NCBI RefSeq assembly: GCF_905404315.1
Contig: NC_066273.1
Span: 13,082,001 to 13,146,000, forward strand
Source of the DNA: Leptidea sinapis
Lineage: Eukaryota; Arthropoda; Insecta; Lepidoptera; Pieridae
DNA length: 64,000 nucleotides
Direction of reading: 5' to 3'
Both the position numbers and the translations under genes were made by a program. How positions within the stretch are numbered: position 1 is the first letter of the stretch; each line of letters starts with the position of its first letter. This document shows positions 1-12,076 of this stretch, piece by piece. The notes below the pieces were generated by a model, which saw nothing but the letters and a program-made list of their open reading frames with translations, was not told the origin of the DNA and made no database searches.

Positions 1-771
1 TTGAAATTTATCTAATTTCTCATCCATTGATTGGTTCAGTAGACATATGAGTTACAAGAGGCTTGGTAGCTGAAGTTTGATACAAATGGTCTCGTTGACC
101 AGCTAACGTCAGGGTGTCGAGTTTGCGTGACGGTGTGCGCGTGCTTTGTTGAATATTATCACTGATAATTAAATAGATAAATCCCTGACGCGCTAAAAGT
201 ATAACTTCTTAGACCTATTTAGAACCTAACGTAATTTTAGTTATTTACTGTCGGCACACGAATATTGTCTACACTTCATAGCAAGTGCATCAAAAAAGGC
301 TATATATCATCGATATCATAGTTGTATATAATACTTAATCAGGTCAGGCCCTTTAATCAAGGTAGAAACAAAGAGCGAAATCAAATTTCACCGCCCTTTG
401 GTCGACGCTTTCACGCCACAAACCGTATCGGTGCCAGAATAAGAGCTGCGATATTCTTTATGATTTGTACATCATGCAAATTCGAAGTCAAAACTTTTTA
501 TTGCATGTCACTTGTCAATGGTAAGACGCCCCCGATGTCACGGCCTTATGCATAAGTTACATTTCTCTTGAACTGTATTCCTCTTGAACACATTCGCGTC
601 TTCAATTTCAGTAACTACTCTTTAAGGCGAATTAACGAGACAACTCCAGGCTTTTTGTTTTAAAATACTCGACGAATAGAAAAAAACTGTCAATTAGCAG
701 ACACAGATTGATCAAATAATTAGGTACAGGTCCAGATTTATAACAAGGAAACTAAATACTAAATTGAATTA
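1..771. other. No gene seen
   Basis: AT-rich sequence with only short chance open frames. I recognise no exon, RNA gene or known repeat here. Confidence 0.5.
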
Positions 772-918
772 TACAGTCAGCGTCAAAAAGATAGCGTCAC
801 CCATTGTATTATAAAACATGGCAACACCAATCGTTACCATATACATCTATTTACCAAAATCACACACTAATAAATATGCTACTAAAACCCTAGTAGAGAT
901 ACAGAGCTCAGTCTAATG

Positions 919-1656
919 TAGGGCTTCCAATCCCGCGGCCTGTATTCAATCTCGGCATTTGGGGGACTACGAATTTTCAATCCCGCGGGATCTCGGTATT
1001 TGCGGGATCCCGCATATTGAAAATATGCACATTTTAAAACAATGAATTTATCAACTCCACTGTTATTTACGTACATATTACTATTAAAATGAGATCAATC
1101 AAATTATACTGTTTTTTTTTTTTAAAAAAAAAAAACAAAACAAATTGTTTTCAAAAAATACACAACGCAAAATTACAAAATCCACCAAAAAAAAATAACA
1201 TTTTAAACATATAAATTATTACTTAATTATTAAGTTTTTCAGCTTTTAATATTAACTGAAAATGTTTGCGAAGAAAATACAACATTTCCAAACTGTCGTC
1301 TGCCAAACTACTGCGTATTTTACTCTATTGCCTGGCCAGAAAATGCCCTTTCTGCTTCCACACTTGTGGGCGGTATTCCTTTTAAGGGCTTGTACGTGAA
1401 TGAATCTTTCATTCACGTACATACCCTTAAATTTTTATTCTATTCTAAAAGTATGTATCAATAAACATCACGAAAATACGAAACAGTTAATAACTTGAGT
1501 TATTAAGAATAATAATTCACGCAGATTATCTTATATTGCATCGCATGCACGCTTTTTTTCAGTCCCGCAAATCCCGCGCCCGTAATCCCGCATCTCGCGG
1601 GATTGGAAAATGGTGCGGGATCCCGCAATACCGAGATTTCGGTATTGGAAGCCCTA
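919..1656. mobile_element. hAT-type non-autonomous element nested in the MITE
   Basis: Terminal inverted repeats TAGGGCTTCCAAT (919) and ATTGGAAGCCCTA (ending 1656) are bounded by near-identical 8-bp target duplications, GTCTAATG (911-918) and GTCTCATG (1657-1664). An 8-bp duplication and this type of end fit the hAT superfamily. Subterminal regions carry repeated CCCGCGGGAT-like motifs at both ends (about 950-1015 and 1565-1630). The middle has a perfect 14-bp hairpin (1391-1421). It has no coding capacity. Confidence 0.75.
1391..1421. repeat. Perfect hairpin inside the hAT-type element
   Basis: Arms TGTACGTGAATGAA (1391-1404) and TTCATTCACGTACA (1408-1421) are separated by three bases. Flanking TTAAGGG and CCCTTAA extend the symmetry imperfectly. 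Confidence 0.8.
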
Positions 1657-1911
1657 GTCTCATGTTTATAGTCAATGTTAATATTAATATGTCAACTGAT
1701 ATAAAGTTTTTCAACAATCTAATTTGAATCCTATTATCTTGGGGCGAAAGTTCATTTTCCTATATTTTGGCAATTTATGTGTAGCTATATATTTGGCTAC
1801 TTTGGATGACGCTATCTATTTGGTCATTTTCGGTGAATCGATGTATATGGTAACGATGGGTGCTGCCATTTTTTTTAATGCTATTACGCTATATATTTGA
1901 CGCTGACTGTA

Positions 1912-2557
1912 CAGATTGCACAGAGTCTTTGTTCGCAACGGAAAAACTATATTTTCACAAATTTGTTGATCTCCATAAAAGATTTCAACAATGTGAGATG
2001 TCAACCAATGTGTTAAGAATTTGTTATCGATCCGAGTGATTACGCAAAACTATGAAAGTTCAAAGTGGAAAATCTTTAACAAACGAACATAACATGACAA
2101 TAATATCAAGCAATCCAATTATATATATTTTTTAATAGAATGTTCGAGCTGTCAATATAAAAAGTTTCACCCATAAATTTACTTATTTTAATGCAAAGTA
2201 AACAGAAGGCCAAACCGGCAATTTCATATTTAAGCCCGTATTACATTTGATAGGATGTTATTATTATAATTGAAAGAGTGTTGTTGTCTTCTTTCTGAGT
2301 ATCGTAACATAGTCTTCATATTCCATGAAATAAAACAATAATATCAGAGCAGTTGACAGTCGCAGAGCTTATCATCACAAACAAGCTAATTTCACTAACA
2401 CTATCTGAGGCTAGAGGTCACAATTAAGTGCGTTTTGGTTAAAACATCAGCTGCTATGTTTCCGCGATTATCGACTATAAAATTCCATCCAAGATACATG
2501 AAGTTATCACGTTTGTTCTCCACAAGAGTGACAAAGAGGAACAACGATTTTGCTTTT
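1912..2557. other. No gene seen
   Basis: AT-rich spacer between the nested MITEs and the non-LTR retrotransposon. No exon or RNA gene was recognised. Confidence 0.5.
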
Positions 2558-5292
2558 TTTTAAATGCAAATAAGGGACGAGACGAGCGGGACGTTCAGCT
2601 GATGGTAATTGGTACGCCCTGCCGATTACAATGCAGTGCCGTTCAGGACTTTTTATGGAATAGGAGGACAAACGAGCGTACGGGTCACCTGTTGTAAAGT
2701 GATCACCGCCACCCACAATCTCTTGCAACAACAGAGGAATTACAGGAGCGTTGCCGGCCTTAAAGGAAGGTGCAGCTTTTTTTGAAGGTACCCATATCGT
2801 ATCATCCAGGAAACACCGCACAAGGAAGTTCATTCCTCAGCTTTGTAGTACGTGGAAGAAAGCTCCTTGAAAACCGCTCTGTGGAGGGCCGCCACACATC
2901 CAGATGGTGGGGATGATATCCTAACTTCATGTGTGGCCGGACCAGCGCTTGTAGAGCGCTAGAATGTGGGCCGGCTTGAAGTATTGCTGTGCTCTATTAA
3001 TGACGCCCAGTTTTTTCGAAGCCAAATTGGCTTTGCCCTCCAGATGGCCACGAAATTGGGAATCGCTCGCAATTTCGAAACCTAGTATTCCGATACTAGG
3101 CGAGGCTTTAAAGGAAGTGTTGTCGAAGAGTGTTGATACGAGAAATGGATTTTTTTTTAGTGGTAAACGCGCAAACTTGAGTCTTCTGGGGGTTAAATTG
3201 GACAAGGTTCAATTTAGCCCATTCCGCGACCTTCTCAAGAGAGGACTCGATAGAAGACACAAGTTTTGCGGCATTGGTCGACGATTTCCCTAGAGAGACC
3301 TGCATGGCCCGTGTATATGGCATCACCAGTGCTGTCGTCTGCATAGCAATGTATGTTGGAGGTGCCCAACATATCATTGATATGCAGAAGAAACAGCGTG
3401 GGAGATAGCACACAGCCTTGGGGCACTCCAGCATTCACGGGCTTCGGGTTCGAGCAATATCCGTCGACAACGACCTGTATGCTGCGCCCAGTGAGGAAGC
3501 TGGAGGTCCACTTGCACAATCTCTCGGGAAGCCCAAATGATGGAAGTTTTGAGAGGAGCGCCTTGTGCCATACACGATAAAAGGCCTTCACTATATCCAG
3601 GCCAACTGCCAGGCCTTCCCGCTTGCTTTCAATAGCCGCCGCCCATCTATGTGTTAGGTATACCAGAAGATCACCTGCCGACCGACCATGACGAAAGCCG
3701 TATTGACGGTCGTTGATCACCTGGTGACCCTGAAGGTATACCAAGAGCTGGCGGCTAATTATGCTCTCCATGATTTGGGAGAGCAGGGAGGTAATAGCAA
3801 TAGGCCTGTAGTTTGCCAGATGTGAACTGTCTCCTTTTTTTGGATCGGATGGACAAGGGCTGACTTCCATGAGTAAGGGACTATGCCTTTGGAATAAGAG
3901 TGCCGGAATAAACGATTTAGCACCGGCGTCAACTCAGGGGCACACGTTCCAAGCACGATTGGAGAAATGTCATCCGGCCCGCTCGACTTCCTGACGTCCA
4001 ACGAAAACAGAGCTCACCTAACAGTTTTCTGTCTGAACTGTACTTCAGGCATAGAGATCTGACACCGCGGATGGTAGGCGGTGTTTTTCCGCTGTCGTCA
4101 AGAGTCGAGTTGGAGGCGAAAAGAGCGCACAGGATATCGGCTTTCTCTTTTGCCGTATGGGCCAGGCTGTCATTCCTCATGTGCAACGGCAGCATGGACG
4201 GCTGGTTGAAGTTACCAAGAGCAGCTTTTGACAACGACCAGAACTTGCATGTTCCGGTCGGGTAACTGGAAAGCTGCTCGCCGATTTTGACGACGTGCTT
4301 TGACGTCGCAGGGGCGATTTGCCGTTTAAAAAATCTGGATGCACGGTTATATTTCCTCTTAAGAACTTTGCAGTTCAGATCCTTTGTGCAAAGCGCCGCA
4401 ACCCAAGTTCGATATGCCTGTTTTTTGCAGTCAGTTGCTGCTTTAACTGACGCATCGAACGAGGGCTGTGATCTGCAACCGATCGGTACCACAGAGCTTG
4501 GTATCCATTCCCTGTAGTATCACATCGGCTCCTGCAACGGCGCAGGCACTAGGATCATCCGAAGGGAAACAAACCCTGTCCCAAGAGTAGGATGCAAAAA
4601 AGGAACGCATCCTATCCCAATCTGCTGACTTGTAGTGCCAAACACGGTAGGTGGTCTGCGACGTTGGCGTCGGATAGGCACTACACTGCTGATCAGGCAA
4701 TGGTCGGACGTTCCGAGAGGGGCGTCGACAAAGACCTGGTAAACATTGGGATGTGTAGTCAGCAGAAGGTCCTTATTGGACGGCATGTGGCTATCCACAT
4801 CCGGGAGCCGCGTTGGCAACTCAACCAATTGAGACAGACCATACGAAAAATGCAAAATTAAGCACAGATCGCCCTGTGTAGTCTGTGGTACGTGATCGAG
4901 CCATTCGGCATTGTGCCCTTTGAAATCACCCAAGACTACAATTTCAGCGGAGGGGATCTGTGCAGTCGTCAATGCCGCTTGAACACAGCCCATGAGATGA
5001 TCGGTTTCTGCGTTACCACTATGGGACCTGTAGACACACGCATGCGGACGCGGTCCTCTAAATCTACGCGGAGCCAGAGAGTAGACAGGTCCCTACCCTC
5101 AAAATTGCCGAGACGGCGACAGTAGATATCCTCCCTAACGTACACACATACCCCGGTATGAGGTAAAAAATTGTGCTCAATTTTGTACCCGGGGTACGTT
5201 AAATATGACATATCGCTAGGTCGAGATATCTGCGTCTCCGTAAGGAAACATAAGGCCGGCTGCGCCGTCTCAAGGTGGTGGTGGACGGCGTT
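2558..5292 (-). mobile_element. Decayed non-LTR retrotransposon (endonuclease + reverse transcriptase)
   Basis: Read on the minus strand from about 5292 to 2640 this is the second ORF of a Jockey/CR1-like non-LTR element. The endonuclease part (5211-4520) shows VLGDFKGHNAEWL and later GTSDHCLIS, typical of APE-type endonucleases. The reverse transcriptase (about 4000-3235) shows LANYRPIAITS, GVPQGCVLSPTLF and the catalytic YADD (about 3332-3350). The C-terminal part follows (3205-2927). Several frameshifts split the frame, and a segment present in the 9.5-kb and 11.4-kb relatives is deleted near 2940. A piece of the ~320-bp repeat family joins its downstream end (about 2558-2645). It is a dead copy. 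I did not assign a named family. Confidence 0.85.
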
Positions 5293-5542
5293 TTAACTGG
5301 ATTGAATTATACTGTAAAAGTTATTGCAAAAGTCCACGTTAGGGGGCAAATACTACATTATTTGGACAAATATTTGAATAGTTATGCCGATATTATGTTG
5401 TAGTCCGGGTCTCTGTTCTAAAGGCACGGGCGCGCGAGCGGTCGGGCGATTGCGGGCGGGGTGTGGGGAAAGTTTAATGAAACTTCATATATATAGCTAA
5501 ATAATTTTACCCTAAAATCCTACTAATATGATAAATAGGAAT

Positions 5543-5735
5543 TGAGAAACCAAAAATTCCATGCGGCACAACAATTTGCATTCGTCACCTTGAGACATAT
5601 GATGTTAAGTCTCATTTGCCCAGTAATTTCACCAGCTGCGGCGTCTTTCAGGCCGAAACACAGTCATGTTTACACATTCCTGCTTCACGGCAGAAATAGG
5701 CACCATTATGGTACCGTTGCTTTTGGATTTTCGAC
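5543..5735 (+). mobile_element. ~320-bp interspersed repeat, partial copy
   Basis: Partial, diverged copy of the non-autonomous family found about twelve times in this window. Diagnostic blocks are TGTTAAGTCTCATTTGCCCA, a following CAGTAATTTCAC and the cttcacggcagaaatagg segment. The rest of 5293-6283 holds no recognised gene other than the upstream flank of the next gene. Confidence 0.7.
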
Positions 5736-6283
5736 TATTGGTTTCTTACATGTGTCTATTTAAAGAATGAAAATACTTGATTAATTTACAGGAATATATG
5801 ACATGCGTACCTATTTTAAAGAGACGTAGGTACATCTTACTGAAAGGAAAACTGTGCAGTACTCAATAACGTGTGTTGTAATATAAAAAGCTTGAATAAG
5901 GCAACTTGTGGCTCATGTAGGATATAGAGATAAGCAAGAAATAATTCCAGTTTACAAGTGGAAACATACAAAACCGACACATAATATATTTGATCCCTGC
6001 TTTCTTAAAGTGGCGTGATATTATAAAAAGCCGCGTCATCACCCGAAGATAAGTGATTTTCATAACAAAGTTATAAGGTCATATGCTGGTAGTGTCTCTG
6101 AATACAGTGATTATATGACTCAATATAAAACATAATATCATATTATATATATGTTATCGTACTGCCAACAATCAAGTTTATTTCTAACTGGAACTCCGCA
6201 GATACACTATCGTTTCAATCAGAGCTCAAACTGTTTATTCAACGGTACAATAGTATTTTTCTTAAAATAAAACTTGTTTAAAA

Positions 6284-9200
6284 ATGCACAGATTAATAAT
6301 AGCTCTAGTATTTCTTGTAAGTTTTTCCTTCGTAGCAGCAGTGCCTTTAAATGGTAAGTGATTTTATCTCATCAGGATTCCCAGTATCTTTTATGGTAAC
6401 AAAGAGAATACGTGGCAAGCAATAAGTACATTAACTAATTAATATTTACTCCATCGGAATCATTTATTACATCTCCATTTTTGAGTCCCAAAAATATTTT
6501 AGACGCAGACGAAGACATAAAGCAAGTCGTATCAGACTTGAACACGAATCGAACCCGCGACCCTTTGCAAACTTTAAATATGAAGTACATAAGTAGGTGG
6601 GTAGTTAGGTGTCTTTTATATTATATCACTTTCCTTTAAATAAAGCCATTCTCATTCTTTTTTATGAGCCTAACTCCAGTAGAACTGAAGCGAAACCTTG
6701 AACTTGAGAGATGGGTTATCTATTGGAATTAATATATTTAATAATCATAGAAATTCTCGAATAATCTTTAATTGTAATGTGTAATTGTAATAATACATAT
6801 TTTATTGTGTGTTTAATAATATAGGTACGTCAAAATATGTATTAGGTAAACTTGCAATTTTATAATACATAAAGTTATTTATGTATGAAAGAACAGGGGT
6901 ACCTTGATGCGATTGCCTCTAAGTGTCTTCCATGCCTTGTAAAAGAATTGTATATAATTCTATTACATGGATATGTCCTTTTTTTTAGCTAAACATTAGT
7001 ACAGGTTGCTATATTTTATAAAATAATAAAATCATTTTTAAAGTCGACTTTAAACCTTTTACATATTATTAGATATAATCTACCATATAAAATATAATCG
7101 GGAGTTTATTAGGTACTTACATGAATGTTCTACTAATAATAAACTTTTTGAAGATTACATATCTATTAATTATTAACTTAATAACAAAATTATGGTTAAC
7201 ATACTAAAAGAAGATACCTAATAAAGCTGTTAGTTCTGCCTACTGCTCATCAAAACAAAAATATTTTATCTTATGATAACATAATAATTATGCGTAGGTA
7301 TGATTACTTAAGCGTAAGATACTTGTAATAAAATTGCTACTAATATTGAGAAAATTCCAGCTATATAAATGTAAATAATATACATAGCTCTACTGAATTT
7401 CTTCTTTGGGCAATATAGTCGAGCGATTCATTCAATTTACCATCAAACCTAATCACACAATATGTCAATAACAACAATCATACTTGAAGATACTTTTACT
7501 ACCTTTCGTGTTTCAGGACTGAACATCCCGTCAGAGTGCAATGACAACGCTTCCTTCGCCGACTGTGAACTCATAGTGCGCAGCAAGTTCTGCCAACACC
7601 GTTACTATTCTACGTAAGTTTATCTTTTAAAGCCAGGTTCATATAATATAACAACGACAGGGAAGGAAAGTTATGGAACGAAAGACAGGGTAGGTCTTTA
7701 ACTAGCATTTGTTCGCCGTCTTCTTTCTTTGTAGGCTAACATAGCGCTCGATGTCGTGTCTCACTCAATCTCAACTCATATGACTTAGGGCACGCGATCT
7801 CGATTCATAAGACAACGCTACAATGCAAATCAGACTTTAGTAACTAAATGGTGTTCTATGTAGTATATGTATACAGTCTCAAGTCATTGAATGGTGTTCT
7901 ATGTAGTATATGTATACAGTCTCAAGTCATTGAATGGTGTTCTATGTAGTATATGCATGCAGTCTCAAGTCATTGAATGGTATTCTATGTACTATATGCA
8001 TGCAGTCTCAAGTCATTGAATGGTGTTCTATGTACTATATGCATGCAGTCTCAAGTCATTGAATGGTGTTCTATGTACTATATGCATGCAGTCTCAAGTC
8101 ATTGAATGGTGTTCTATGTAGTATATGCATACAGTCTCAAGTCATTGAATGGTGTTCTATGTAGTATATGCATACAGTCTCAAGTCATTGAATGGTGTTC
8201 TATGTACTATATGCATGCAGTCTCAAGTCATTGAATGGTGTTCTATGTAGTATATGCATACAGTCTCAAGTCATTGAATGGTGTTCTATGTACTATATGC
8301 ATGCAGTCTCAAGTCATTGAATGGTGTTCTATGTAGTGTATGCATACAGTCTCAAGTCATTGAATGGTGTTCTATGTAGTATATGTATACAGTCTCAAGT
8401 CATAGAATGGTGTTCTATGTAGTATATGCATATAGTCTCAAGTCATTGAACGGTGTTCTATGTACTATATGCATGCAGTCTCAAGTCATTGAATGGTGTT
8501 CTATGTAGTATATGCATACAGTCTCAAGTCATTGAATGGTGTTCTATGTAGTATATGCATACAGTCTCAAGTCATTGAATGGTGTTCTATGTACTATATG
8601 CATGCAGTCTCAAGTCATTGAATGGTGTTCTATGTAGTATATGCATACAGTCTCAAGTCATTGAATGGTGTTCTATGTACTATATGCATGCAGTCTCAAG
8701 TCATTGAATGGTGTTCTATGTAGTATATGCATACAGTCTCAAGTCATTGAATGGTGTTCTATGTAGTATATGTATACAGTCTCAAGTCATAGAATGGTGT
8801 TCTATGTAGTATATGCATATAGTCTCAAGTCATTGAATGGTGTTCTATGTAGTATATGTATACAGTCTCAAGTCATTGAATGGTGTTCTATGGAGTATAT
8901 GCATGCAGTCTCAAGTCATTGAATGGTGTTCTATGTAGTATATGCATGCAGTCTCAAGTCATTGAATGGTGTTCTATGTAGTATATGCATACAGTCTCAA
9001 GTCATTGAATGGTGTTCTATGTACTATATGCATGCAGTCTCAAGTCATTGAATGGTGTTCTATGTAGTATATGCATACAGTCTCAAGTCATTGAATGGTG
9101 TTCTATGTAGTATATGTATACAGTCTCAAGTCATAGAATGGTGTTCTATGTAGTATATGCATATAGTCTCAAGTCATTGAATGGTGTTCTATGTAGTATA

Positions 9201-12076
9201 TGTATACAGTCTCAAGTCATTGAATGGTGTTCTATGGAGTATATGCATACAGTCTCAAGTCATTGAATGGTGTTCTATGTAGTATATGCATACAGTCTCA
9301 TTTCACTGAATGGCGTTCTATGAAGTATATTTTAGGCAGTTTTCATTCAGCTGTGTTTCGAGCGCGCTTTGAATACAACGCCAAGCAATGCCAATTCCGT
9401 AGTCATCTGGACGGCAAAGCCAAATTAGCTTCGAAAGAAGCTGGGCGTCATAAATAGAGCTCGGCAATAATTCAAGTCGGCCCAAATTCTAGCACTCTGC
9501 AAAGCGCAGGTCCGATCACAAATGGATTATTGCTGTCATCTCTGGCCTGGCGCACTACAGTATCAGCTCGAACCATTTGACCGAATTGTCAAGGACCCAG
9601 TGCTCTGTGAACGTCTCGATCACGTGGCGTGGCGAGGAGATGTCGCTTCATTGTGTGTCTTCTACCGCATTTATCACGGAGAGTGTTCCGAAGAGCTTTT
9701 TCACCTGATTCCTGCCGCCAAATTCTACCTTCGCACGACACACCACAAATAAGGATATCATCCCCACCATCAGGATGTGTGGAGGGTTCCTCCACAGTGC
9801 GATTTTCAAGGAACTTTCTTCCACGTACAACAAAAGCTTCCTTCTGCGGTTTTTCTGCAACGATACGACGTGGGTACCTTCAAACAAAGCACGTGCACCT
9901 TCCTTAAAGGCCGCAACGCTCCTGTGATTCCTGTGGTGTTGCAAGAGAATGTAGGCGGCGGTGTAACACCTAGTGTTAGGCAATCTTAACACGGTGACCC
10001 GTACGCTCGTTTCTCCTCCTATTCCTATTTGACATCTCTCAAAATTTTATCATGTAGTAGCTTAGCTGTAAGTTTTCCAAAAATAATACATAGTATATGT
10101 ATTTAATTCTTTAATTTTTCCATCTAACCAGGTTTTGTTGTAAGTCATGCATGAACGCTGGCCATATTGATCCGACATCAATATTTGAAGAAAGGGTGGA
10201 GGACAGAGATGTTTCAGGACTGAACATCCCGTCAGAGTGCAATGACAACGCTTCCTTCGCCGACTGTGAACTCATAGTGCGCAGCAATTTCTGCCAACAC
10301 CGTTTCTATTCTACGTAAGTTTATCTTTTAAAGCCAGGTTCATATAATATAACAACGACAGGGAAGGAAAGTTATGGAACGAAAGACAGGGTAGGTCTTT
10401 AACTAGCATTTGTTCGCCGTCTTCTTTCTTTGTAGGCTAACATAGCGCTCGATGTCGTGTCTCACTCAATCTCAACTCATATGACTTAGGGCACGCGATC
10501 TCGATTCATAAGACAACGTTACAATGCAAATCAGACTTTAGTAACTAAATGGTGTTCTATGTAGTATATGTATACAGTCTCAAGTCATTGAATGGTGTTC
10601 TATGTAGTATATGTATACAGTCTCAAGTCATTGAATGGTGTTCTATGTAGTATATGCATGCAGTCTCAAGTCATTGAATGGTGTTCTATGTACTATATGC
10701 ATGCAGTCTCAAGTCATTGAATGGTGTTCTATGTACTTTATGCATGCAGTCTCAAGTCATTGAATGGTGTTCTATGTACTATATGCATGCAGTCTCAAGT
10801 CATTGAATGGTGTTCTATGTAGTATATGCATACAGTCTCAAGTCATTGAATGGTGTTCTATGTAGTATATGCATACAGTCTCAAGTCATTGAATGGTGTT
10901 CTATGTACTATATGCATGCAGTCTCAAGTCATTGAATGGTGTTCTATGTAGTATATGCATACAGTCTCAAGTCATTGAATGGTGTTCTATGTAGTATATG
11001 TATACAGTCTCAAGTCATTGAATGGTGTTCTATGTAGTATATGCATACAGTCTCAAGTCATTGAATGGTGTTCTATGTAGTATATGCATACAGTCTCATT
11101 TCACTGAATGGCGTTCTATGTAGTATATGCATACAGTCTCATTTCACTGAATGGCGTTCTATGAAGTATATTTTAGGCAGTTTTCATTCAGCTGTGTTTC
11201 GAGCGCGCTTTGAATACAACGCCAAGTAATGCCATTTCCGTAGTCATCTGGACGGCAAAGCCAAATTAGCTTCGAAAGAAGCTGGGCGTCATAAATAGAG
11301 CTCGGCAATAATTCAAGCCGGCCCAAATTCTAGCACTCTGCAAAGCGCAGGTCCGATCACAAATGGATTATTGCTGTCATCTCTGGCCTGGCGCACTACA
11401 GTATCAGCTCGAACCATTTGACCGAATTGTCAAGGACCCAGTGCTCTGTGAACGTCTCGATCACGTGGCGTGGCGAGGAGATGTCGCTTCATTGTGTGTC
11501 TTCTACCGCATTTATCACGGGGAGTGTTCCGAAGAGCTATTTCACCTGATTCCTGCCGCCAAATTCTACCTTCGCACGACACACCACAAATAAGGATATC
11601 ATCCCCACCATCAGGATGTATGGAGGGTTCCTCCACAGTGCGATTTTCAAGGAACTTTCTTCCACGTACAACAAAAGCTTCCTTCTGCGGTTTTTCCGCA
11701 ACGATACGACGTGGGTACCTTCAAACAAAGCACGTGCACCTTCCTTAAAGGCCGGCAACGCTCCTGTGATTCCTGTGGTGTTGCAAGAGAATGTAGGCGG
11801 CGGTGTAACACCTAGTGTTAGGCAATCTTAACACGGTGACCCGTACGCTCGTTTCTCCTCCTATTCCTATTTGACATCTCTCAAAATTTTATCATGTAGT
11901 AGCTTAGCTGTAAGTTTTCCAAAAATAATACATAGTATATGTATTTAATTCTTTAATTTTTCCATCTAACCAGATTTTGTTGTAAGTCATGCATGAACGC
12001 TGGCCGAAATTTGAAGAAAGGGACAGAGATCACTGGAAGTAACTTAGTTCCTGCGAATGACACTACACTAATATAA
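6284..12076 (+). CDS. Small secreted protein with two PLAC-type modules
   Basis: Four exons: 6284-6353, 7517-7613, 10132-10314 and 11974-12076, all with GT-AG introns and matching phases (1, 2, 2), giving about 150 residues ending in TAA at 12074. Exon 1 encodes a signal peptide (MHRLIIALVFLVSFSFVAA). Each module reads C-x-D..F-x-D-CELIV..FCQHR-[YF]-YST then FCCKSC, with six cysteines. This is the pattern of the PLAC domain known at the C-terminus of papilin, lacunin and ADAMTS-like proteins. The modules differ at only two sites in the first half (K/N, Y/F). The third exon fuses the end of module 1 to the start of module 2 through the former splice acceptor, read in frame as ...DRDVSGLN. A short tail of about 23 residues follows module 2. 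It is probably an extracellular matrix or secreted regulator; the exact role is unknown. There is no sign of decay. Confidence 0.8.
6354..7516 (+). other. Intron 1 of the twin-PLAC gene
   Basis: Donor G|GTAAGT after 6353 and acceptor TTTCAG|G before 7517. The intron is AT-rich with no recognised element. Confidence 0.7.
7847..9330 (+). repeat. 43-bp minisatellite, about 34 copies
   Basis: Intronic tandem array with unit TCATTGAATGGTGTTCTATG followed by a 23-bp part. Two main unit types alternate: one with TAGTATATGCATAC and one with TACTATATGCATGC at the same place. The two differences travel together in most units. Confidence 0.95.
9340..10020 (+). mobile_element. Non-LTR retrotransposon ORF2 3' fragment
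   Basis: Encodes, with frame breaks, the ORF2 tail: AQVRSQMDYCCHLWPGA (about 9507-9557), a downstream SLCVFYRIYHGECSEELF stretch and a short 3' end with the TAGTGTTAGGCAATCTTAAC region. It is 5' truncated and related to the minus-strand element at 2.5-5.3 kb and the fragment at about 49 kb. It lies inside an intron and was copied by the tandem duplication. Confidence 0.8.
10547..11171 (+). repeat. 43-bp minisatellite, second array, about 14 copies
   Basis: Same unit and same two variant types as the array at 7847-9330, in the duplicated intron, but with less than half the copies. Confidence 0.95.
11172..11862 (+). mobile_element. Non-LTR retrotransposon ORF2 3' fragment, duplicate
   Basis: Near-identical duplicate of 9340-10020 with a few substitutions and one extra base (about 11754). 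It was carried along by the gene-internal duplication rather than by a separate insertion. Confidence 0.8.

Larger units (their letters stand above)
774..1909. mobile_element. TA-flanked MITE-like element with ~75-bp imperfect inverted ends
   Basis: The left end starts CAGTCAGCGTCAAA and the right end is its inverse, TTTGACGCTGACTG. Both are flanked by TA (772-773 and 1910-1911), as expected for Tc1/mariner-type elements. Inner parts of the ends also match inversely, for example CGTTACCATATACATC near 832 and its inverse near 1840. There is no transposase frame, so it would be non-autonomous. About 740 bp of its length is a second element inserted inside it (919-1656). Confidence 0.75.
7509..12030 (+). 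repeat. In-gene tandem duplication, about 2.7 kb and 1.8 kb units
   Basis: Unit 1 (about 7509-10208) and unit 2 (about 10210-12030) contain in the same order a PLAC half-exon, a 43-bp minisatellite, a retrotransposon ORF2 fragment and a FCCKSC exon. They are nearly identical base for base, so the duplication is recent. The size difference comes mainly from minisatellite copy number (about 34 against 14). Confidence 0.9.

Noticed and set aside
7847..9330. CRISPR-like direct repeats
   Set aside because: Units are contiguous 43-bp repeats with no unique spacers, in a eukaryotic intron.
9522..9992. Host gene in the frames beginning MDYCCHLWPGALQ
   Set aside because: Matches the ORF2 tail of the non-LTR retrotransposon found elsewhere in the window.
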